Source: JBICIG01 sp043101605 (GTDB lineage Bacteria; Planctomycetota; Phycisphaerae; Phycisphaerales; UBA1924). Taken from it: DNA of 28,493 nt. The notes below the pieces were generated by a model that saw only the letters and a program-made list of their open reading frames with translations, was not told where the DNA came from and made no database searches. Location: NCBI GenBank assembly GCA_043101605.1, contig JBICIG010000079.1:1-28493 (forward strand). Direction: 5' to 3'. Numbering within the stretch: position 1 is the stretch's first letter; each line of letters starts with the position of its first letter. Made by a program: the position numbers and the translations under genes. This document shows positions 23,636-28,493 of the stretch, piece after piece.

Positions 23636-25720
23636 TCAACCGAGCCCGAACGCGCCCCACCGCTCGCTCACGCGCGCCCGCGTCGCGGCATCCATCTCGA
23701 TGATCGGCGGCCACGCCCGCACCGGCTCGCGCTCGGTCGCGTCCTCCGGACGCTTGGGCGTCGCATCGAACGCCACGCATCCCCGCACGCCCCCCTCGAC
23801 ACGCACCAGGTCGCGTCCCGCGTCGCAGTTGGCGCACCAGTGGAACAGCACGCGGTCCGGATCGCCCAGATCCACACCCTCCCCCACCACGACGACAAAC
23901 GGCGCACGCCCGCCGAGCGCTTCGACCGCCTCGCGCGCCACCCGCCGACCGTTCCCGCCAGCGCCCGCCGACACCAGCACCCACCCGCCCAGTTCCTCGG
24001 GCCACGCCGCGTCCACCACGCCCGAGATCGCGCGCACGCGGTCGATCGCCTCACGCCGCTCGTCCTTGCCCGGCATCTCCCACGCCGCGATCCCCGATCC
24101 CGTCAGATCCTCGTCGCTCGCCTTCGGCGTGCAGTCGAACCCGATCTTCGTTCCCACCCCGAGCCGCGGCGCCGCGTGATCGAGAATGTCCAGCGGCCCG
24201 CGCACCATCTCCAGGTCCCGCGCCGGATCGCAGTGCGCGCTCGCCGCCCGCAACACCGCGAAGGTGTCGTGAACATCGACATCCCCATCGACCACGAAGA
24301 TCGTCTTGGTCCACGCCATCTGCCCGGCGCCCCACACCGCGTGCATCACCCGCCGCGCCTGCATCGGGTACGCCTTGGCGATCCGCACGCACGCCGCGTT
24401 GTGGAACGCCCCGAACATCGGCAGGTCGTAGTCCTCGATGTCGTGGATCAGCGTCTTGAGCAGCGGCAGGAACATCCGCTCGGTGCCCTTGCCCAGGAAA
24501 TAGTCCTCCTGCGGCGGCAGCCCCACGATCGTCGTCGGATACACCGCGTTCCTGCGGTGCGTGACCGCCGTCACCGTCAGGATCGGGTACCGATCGGGCA
24601 TCGAGTAGAACCCCGTGTGATCGCCGAAGGGCCCCTCGAACACCGCACCGGGCCCGAGGTCCCCCGCACGCTCGTCCCGTGGGTCCCACCCGATCGGCCC
24701 CGCCTCGTGCGAGACAAACCCCTCGATCACGATCTCCGCGTTCGCCGGCACCCACAGCGGCACCGTCCTCGCCCGGCACATCCGGATCCCGCGCCCATTC
24801 AGAAACCCCGCCATCAGCAACTCGCTGATGCCCGGCGGCAGGGGTGCCGTCGCCGAGTACGCCAGCACGCTCTCGCCGCCCAGTGCGATCGCCACCGGCA
24901 TCGGCTCGCCCCGCTTCTTCCAACTCCGCCAGTGCGACGCGCCGTCGTGGTGAACATGCCAGTGCATCGCCATCGTCCGCTTGCCCAGCAACTGCACGCG
25001 GTACATCCCGATGTTGTGGCTCCGAGGCTTGCCCGCCCCCGCATCGTCCGCGTGGATGGTGTGGATCCCCGCCAGCGTGATATACCGCCCGCGGAACTCC
25101 CGCTCCCACCGTGCCGCGTCGATCTGCCGATGCCCGAGCCCCGGCACCCCGTCGTTCACCCCCGATGGATACCCCACCGCCTCGAAGTCCCCGTCCATGG
25201 GCCAGCAGCGGATGATCGGGAGCGTCGTCAGATCGACCGCGTCCCCCTCGACGACGACTTCCTGGCACGCGCCGGGCCTCCCGCTCCGCTTCGGACCGAT
25301 CCTCAGCAGCGGCGCAAACTGCCTCGCCTTGGCGATCGCTTCGCCCAGCCCGCGCGGCGGCTCGGGCTTGACGAGATCGCCGATCCGCGCGGCGATCCCT
25401 TCGAACCCATCCAACTCGCCCCGCGCATGACGATCCGCCCCCAGCGCCATCGCCATCCGCCGATAGCTCCCGAACGCGTTGATCAGCACCGGGAATCGCG
25501 AGCCCCGCACCTTCTCGAACAGCAGCGCCGGCCCGCCGCGATCAAAGAACCGCGGATCGGTCCGACGCGCCCCCGCCCCCGGAAGCCCCGGGCACGCCGA
25601 TTTGCTCACTCGGTCGGCGATCTCGGCGATCTCCAGCACCGGATCGACCTCGGCGCCGATGCGCACGAGCTCCCCCGCCTCCTCGAGCGACCGGATGAAA
25701 CTGTGGAGATCGGGGTGCAT
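23636..25720 (-). CDS. UbiD-family prenylated-FMN decarboxylase, long form
   Basis: This is a 694-residue enzyme, about 200 residues longer than E. coli UbiD. The N-terminal two thirds carries UbiD blocks: VDLTTLPIIRCWPMDG (162-177), RYITLAGIHTIHADD, SHNIGMYRVQLLGKRTMAMHWHVHHDGASHW (234-264, the prFMN/metal region), AEIVIEGFV and GPFGDHTGFYS, and IVGLPPQEDYFLGKGTER. The C-terminal extension holds FVVDGDVDVHD, SAHCDPARDLEMVRGPLDILDHAAP and a second HWCANCDAGRD motif. Such long forms occur, as I recall, in Bacteroidetes and planctomycetes and are annotated for quinone biosynthesis or aromatic acid decarboxylation. The substrate is undetermined, and no ubiX (prFMN synthase) is visible. ATG 25720 has no Shine-Dalgarno sequence; TACTGT lies 8 bases upstream. 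Confidence 0.92.
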   Translation of the reverse strand: MHPDLHSFIRSLEEAGELVRIGAEVDPVLEIAEIADRVSKSACPGLPGAGARRTDPRFFDRGGPALLFEKVRGSRFPVLINAFGSYRRMAMALGADRHARGELDGFEGIAARIGDLVKPEPPRGLGEAIAKARQFAPLLRIGPKRSGRPGACQEVVVEGDAVDLTTLPIIRCWPMDGDFEAVGYPSGVNDGVPGLGHRQIDAARWEREFRGRYITLAGIHTIHADDAGAGKPRSHNIGMYRVQLLGKRTMAMHWHVHHDGASHWRSWKKRGEPMPVAIALGGESVLAYSATAPLPPGISELLMAGFLNGRGIRMCRARTVPLWVPANAEIVIEGFVSHEAGPIGWDPRDERAGDLGPGAVFEGPFGDHTGFYSMPDRYPILTVTAVTHRRNAVYPTTIVGLPPQEDYFLGKGTERMFLPLLKTLIHDIEDYDLPMFGAFHNAACVRIAKAYPMQARRVMHAVWGAGQMAWTKTIFVVDGDVDVHDTFAVLRAASAHCDPARDLEMVRGPLDILDHAAPRLGVGTKIGFDCTPKASDEDLTGSGIAAWEMPGKDERREAIDRVRAISGVVDAAWPEELGGWVLVSAGAGGNGRRVAREAVEALGGRAPFVVVVGEGVDLGDPDRVLFHWCANCDAGRDLVRVEGGVRGCVAFDATPKRPEDATEREPVRAWPPIIEMDAATRARVSERWGAFGLG

Positions 25721-25728
25721 ACGCGCCA

Positions 25729-25734
25729 ACAGTA
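25729..25734 (-). promoter_or_regulatory. -10-like element, possible leaderless promoter
   Basis: On the minus strand TACTGT (25734 to 25729) is followed by 8 bases and the UbiD-family ATG at 25720, with no ribosome site. It sits in the 19-base gap between two divergent genes. Confidence 0.35.
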
Positions 25735-25739
25735 AAGGC

Positions 25740-26435
25740 GTGACGAATCGGAACGCAAACGACCCCGCCCCGCCCATTCCGGCTCACGAAGCCGCCGAAC
25801 GCCGCGACTGGGACGCTTACTTCGCCCGCACCGCGGGCCTGCCGCCCCGGGAAACGATCCTCGAAGCGCTCCGGCGGTTCGACGCCGAGGCCTCCGCGGA
25901 TGACACCCGCGCCCAACCCATCGACCGGCTCTGCGTCGATCTCGGCTGCGGCGACGGACGCGACCTCCCCGCCCTCCTCGATCCCGCACGGGCCGACACC
26001 TGGACCGTTCTCGCGACCGACTCCAACCAGCCCGCCCTCGAACGCCTCGGCGCCACCCCCACACTCGCCGAAGCGATCGAGACCGGTCGGCTCCGCGTCG
26101 AACTCGCTGACTTCCAGTCCGTTGAGATCCCCCCCTGCGACCTCGTCAACGCGAGCTTCTCGCTCCCGTTTTGCCCGCCAACCCACTTCGACGCGCTCTG
26201 GCGGCGGATCGAGTCGGCCATCAAACCGGGCGGCCGATTCGCCGGGCAGCTCTTCGGCGACCGCGACTCGTGGACCATCCTCGAAGATCGCACCCACCTC
26301 ACCCGCGCGCGCGTCATGCAACTCCTGGACGGTTTCGTCCTCGAGAGCTTCCACGAGGAAGACCGCCCCAGCCGCCACGCCGGCGAGCACCACAAGCACT
26401 GGCATGTCTTCCACATCGTCGCTCGCAAACGATGA
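25740..26435 (+). CDS. class I SAM-dependent methyltransferase, substrate unknown
   Basis: This is a 231-residue cytosolic enzyme. The S-adenosylmethionine motif I is LCVDLGCGDGRDLPALL (64-80); an acidic strand end follows (VLATDSN), then a motif around DLVNASFSLPFCPP with the NASFSLPF segment common to TehB/UbiE-like methyltransferases, and IKPGGRFAGQLFGDRDSW. HHKHWHVFHIVARKR closes the fold. The start is uncertain: GTG 25740 is the only usual start codon before the conserved RRDWDAYFAR segment, and it has only AAAGG one base upstream. It diverges from the UbiD-family gene with 19 bases between the starts. A role beside the decarboxylase, for example in quinone methylation, is a speculation from position only. 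Confidence 0.87.
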   Translation: MTNRNANDPAPPIPAHEAAERRDWDAYFARTAGLPPRETILEALRRFDAEASADDTRAQPIDRLCVDLGCGDGRDLPALLDPARADTWTVLATDSNQPALERLGATPTLAEAIETGRLRVELADFQSVEIPPCDLVNASFSLPFCPPTHFDALWRRIESAIKPGGRFAGQLFGDRDSWTILEDRTHLTRARVMQLLDGFVLESFHEEDRPSRHAGEHHKHWHVFHIVARKR

Positions 26436-26550
26436 TCTCACCCGCTGCCGTCGCCTGTTCCGATGCCGTGGCCGGAATCCCCGTGCCGTGGTCTGAGCGC
26501 AGCGAAGGCCACGATCCCCCACCTACCGCTCCGTGCCTCCGTGGCGAATC
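26436..26550. other. 115-base convergent gap made of repeat-like segments
   Basis: The gap between the methyltransferase and proC ends contains TGCCGTGG twice, 20 bases apart, the repeat at 26489-26514, and the tandem CTCCGTGC/CTCCGTGG at 26530-26545. No gene or clear T-tailed terminator is present. Confidence 0.5.
26489..26514. repeat. dispersed intergenic repeat, second copy
   Basis: This segment matches 9876-9901 at 23 of 26 positions. It begins TGGTCTGAGC and ends GCGAAGGCCACGA. With flanking bases it can fold on itself (CGTGG...CCACG). Confidence 0.6.
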
Positions 26551-27420
26551 TCACGCACCCTCGGCCAACTCCGCCCCGCGATCCCGCGCCGCCCGGATCG
26601 CCGCGATCATCATCTCGAGAAACCCCGCCTCGTCCATCACTCCCGTCGCCGCCGCGGTCGTCCCACCGCGACTGGTCACCCGCGCCCGCAGGTCCTGCGG
26701 CTTCTCCCCGCTCTCGGACAACAGCCGCGCCGCCCCCAACACTGTCTGCATCACGATCGTGCGCGCCTCGGCCTCCTCGAAGCCCAACCGACGCGCCGCC
26801 GCCTCCATCGCCTCGGCCAGGTAGAACACATACGCCGGCCCGCTCCCGGCCACCCCTGTGAATGCATCGATCATCGACTCGGGGATCTCCACCGTCTTCC
26901 CGATCGCCTCGAACAGCGATCGGCACAGATCCCGGTCCGCATCGCTCGCCGACCCCTCACCCACGCCCGGCGACGACGCGATCGCGGTCATCCCCATCCC
27001 GATCGCCGCCGGCGTGTTCGGCATCACCCGGATCACCCGCGCCTTCCCGCCCAGTTCCTGCCGAACCCGCCCGCTGGGCATCCCCGCGAGGATTGAAATC
27101 ACCACCCGGTCCAACTCGCCGACCTCGTGCAGCAACTCGCGCCCCACCGCCCCGAGCATCTGCGGCTTCACCGCCAGCAGCACCTGCCCCACGCCCGGCT
27201 CGGGCTCACGCTCCTCCACAAACCGCACCGCCTCGCTCGCGGTCCGCACCGCCCGCCGGAACGCGTCGTGCTTGGCTTCGTCCGGGTCGGCGACGATCAC
27301 CCGGTCGGCATCCAGCACCCCCGCGCGGATCCCCCCCTCGACGATCGCCCGGGCCATGTTCCCCCCGCCGATCACCGCCAGATACGCCGCCTCCCGCTCG
27401 CTCGCCCTCTTGCCGCCCAT
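26551..27420 (-). CDS. proC: pyrroline-5-carboxylate reductase
   Basis: This 289-residue enzyme reduces 1-pyrroline-5-carboxylate to proline with NAD(P)H, the last step of proline synthesis. The nucleotide motif VIGGGNMARAIVEGG is near residue 16, VLLAVKPQML follows, VIRVMPNTPAAIGMGMTAI is the substrate-binding region, and DAFTGVAGSGPAYVFYLAEAMEAAARRLGF and RVTSRGGTTAAATGVM form the conserved C-terminal dimer domain. ATG 27420 (MGGKRASERE) is preferred over ATG 27492 because the extra 24 residues are not family-like; the ribosome site (GAGG, 9 bases upstream) is modest. It diverges from accA with a 105-base gap. Confidence 0.96.
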   Translation of the reverse strand: MGGKRASEREAAYLAVIGGGNMARAIVEGGIRAGVLDADRVIVADPDEAKHDAFRRAVRTASEAVRFVEEREPEPGVGQVLLAVKPQMLGAVGRELLHEVGELDRVVISILAGMPSGRVRQELGGKARVIRVMPNTPAAIGMGMTAIASSPGVGEGSASDADRDLCRSLFEAIGKTVEIPESMIDAFTGVAGSGPAYVFYLAEAMEAAARRLGFEEAEARTIVMQTVLGAARLLSESGEKPQDLRARVTSRGGTTAAATGVMDEAGFLEMMIAAIRAARDRGAELAEGA

Positions 27421-27497
27421 CGCACCCGCCTCGCCCGGTCGATCCGGTTCCGATTCCGCCGATCTCCGCTCCGCCAGCCCACCCGGGCCCAACGAGG

Positions 27498-27503
27498 TAC
27501 CAT
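27498..27503 (+). promoter_or_regulatory. possible -10 for accA
   Basis: TACCAT lies 22 bases before the accA ATG, giving a very short leader that still contains GGCGGAG. No -35 is clear. Confidence 0.35.
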
Positions 27504-27525
27504 ACCGGCGGAGTCATTGCCTCTC

Positions 27526-28493
27526 ATGTCATCGTTCTATCAACTCGACTTCGAGAAGCCCCTCGCCGAGATCGAGGCCCGGATCGCCGACGCCGAGCGC
27601 GCCCTCAAGCGGCTCGAATCGGGCCCTCCCGCCGCGGTCAGCCCAATCCCCGAGGACCAGCGTCCAGACGCCGACACGCTCCGCGCCCAGATCGCCGACC
27701 TCCGAGCCCGGCGTGAGCAGACCCTCGCCGACATCTACCGCGAACTCGACCCCTGGCAGACCGTCCGCGTCGCACGCCACCCCGCTCGCCCCCAGACCCG
27801 CGACTACATCGAGTTCATCTGCCGCGACTTCTGCGAACTCCACGGCGACCGGCGCTTCGGCGACGACCCCGCGATCGTCACCGGCTTCGCCCGCATCGGC
27901 TCGATCAAGTGCCTCGTCGTCGGGCACCAGAAAGGCCGCTCCACCCAGGAAAAGCTCGCCTGCCACTTCGGGTGCGCCCACCCCGAGGGCTACCGCAAGG
28001 CCCTGGCCAAGATGAAGCTCGCCGAGAAGTTCGGGCTCCCGATCGTCACCTTCGTCGACACGCCCGGGGCCTATCCCGGCCTCGGGGCCGAGCAGCGCGG
28101 CCAGGCCGAAGCCATCGCCGTCAACCTCCGCGAAATGGCCCGCCTCCGCACGCCCGTCGTCAGCATCGTCATCGGCGAAGGCGGCTCGGGTGGCGCGCTC
28201 GGCATCGCCGTCGCCGACCGCGTCGCGATGCTCCAGCACGCCTGGTACTCGGTCATCAGCCCCGAGGGCTGCGCCGCGATCCTCTGGAAGCAGGCCAACG
28301 AGCAGACCAACCGCGCCGCGGCCGAGGCCCTCTGCCTCACCGCCCGCGACAACCTTCGCCTGGGCATCATCGACGCGGTGATCGACGAGCCGCTCGGGGC
28401 CGCCAACCGCGCCCCCCCCGAGACCGCCAAGTCCCACGAAAGCTGGATCCTCGCCCAGCACAACCATCTGGGCGAGATAGACCCCGAGGTGCT
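27526..28493 (+). CDS. accA: acetyl-CoA carboxylase carboxyltransferase alpha subunit, 3' end beyond window
   Basis: AccA with AccD transfers carboxyl from carboxybiotin to acetyl-CoA to make malonyl-CoA for fatty-acid synthesis. The visible 322 codons cover nearly the whole protein: an N-terminal helical region (LDFEKPLAEIEARIADAERALKRLE, 7-31), WQTVRVARHPARPQTRDYIEFI (77-98), LHGDRRFGDDPAIVTGFARIG (105-125), GHQKGRSTQEKLACHFGCAHPEGYRKALAKMKLAEKFGLPIVTFVDTPGAYPG (133-185), and the oxyanion-hole segment IGEGGSGGALGIAVADRV (216-233), then SVISPEGCAAILWK. The start ATG 27526 is the first Met; the spacer between residues 32 and 52 is longer than in E. coli. No accD is in the window. Confidence 0.97.
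   Translation, partial: MSSFYQLDFEKPLAEIEARIADAERALKRLESGPPAAVSPIPEDQRPDADTLRAQIADLRARREQTLADIYRELDPWQTVRVARHPARPQTRDYIEFICRDFCELHGDRRFGDDPAIVTGFARIGSIKCLVVGHQKGRSTQEKLACHFGCAHPEGYRKALAKMKLAEKFGLPIVTFVDTPGAYPGLGAEQRGQAEAIAVNLREMARLRTPVVSIVIGEGGSGGALGIAVADRVAMLQHAWYSVISPEGCAAILWKQANEQTNRAAAEALCLTARDNLRLGIIDAVIDEPLGAANRAPPETAKSHESWILAQHNHLGEIDPEV

Overview
The window is 28.5 kb of very GC-rich bacterial DNA with tightly packed genes and strong C-ending codon use. It looks like chromosome of a planctomycete of the Phycisphaerae/Phycisphaerales type. The main reasons are four secreted proteins that end in the same composite, Asp/Cys-rich, dockerin-like tail finishing in Gly/Ala-Cys-Pro/Ser, a SecA with two large insertions, a long-form UbiD decarboxylase and an HU protein with a histone-H1-like lysine/alanine tail. 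This taxonomic call is inference from protein character; no rRNA is present. I see no tRNA, rRNA, CRISPR array, transposase or phage gene.

Layout. 1-3430: the N-terminal 781 codons of secA (minus, cut by the window edge), a small possible exported protein (minus) and a stand-alone TSCPD-like domain related to the C-terminus of class II ribonucleotide reductase (plus). 3431-5018: a gene-poor stretch with inverted repeats, then a secreted formylglycine-generating-enzyme-fold protein with the dockerin-like tail. 5070-7558: a D-2-hydroxyacid dehydrogenase (minus), a divergent endonuclease/exonuclease/phosphatase-family protein and the HU-like nucleoid protein, followed by a strong terminator. 7776-9741: a LuxR-type regulator with an autoinducer-binding-like domain and, downstream on the same strand, a secreted protein with the dockerin-like tail; a lux-box-like dyad lies between them. 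9986-14715: a minus-strand run of cstA, an M28 metallopeptidase of the glutamate-carboxypeptidase-II type and a YdeI/DUF1801 protein, probably one transcription unit. 14835-16195: psuG and a translationally coupled small unknown. 16653-20775: two large secreted proteins with dockerin-like tails, each with its own terminator. 20860-28493: a single-domain response regulator, a small unknown, a PBP4-type D-Ala-D-Ala carboxypeptidase, a UbiD-family decarboxylase, a methyltransferase, proC and accA (cut by the right edge).

How the genes fit together. SecA, the signal peptides and the shared C-terminal domain point to an active export and surface-display programme. CstA beside a secreted metallopeptidase suggests peptide scavenging, with hydrolysis outside and uptake of products. 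psuG (nucleoside salvage), ghr-type reductase, proC and accA are ordinary housekeeping metabolism.

The observations most worth following are: (1) the LuxR-type receptor with no LuxI in view and the lux-box-like site, with a plausible -10 at standard spacing, in front of the adjacent secreted protein; (2) the strict two-half asymmetry and cysteine pattern of the shared tail; (3) two kinds of start sites: genes with good Shine-Dalgarno sequences versus genes with none but with a -10-like TA-rich hexamer 6-9 bases before the start codon, suggesting leaderless transcripts; (4) structured intergenic repeats, one shared between two distant gaps.
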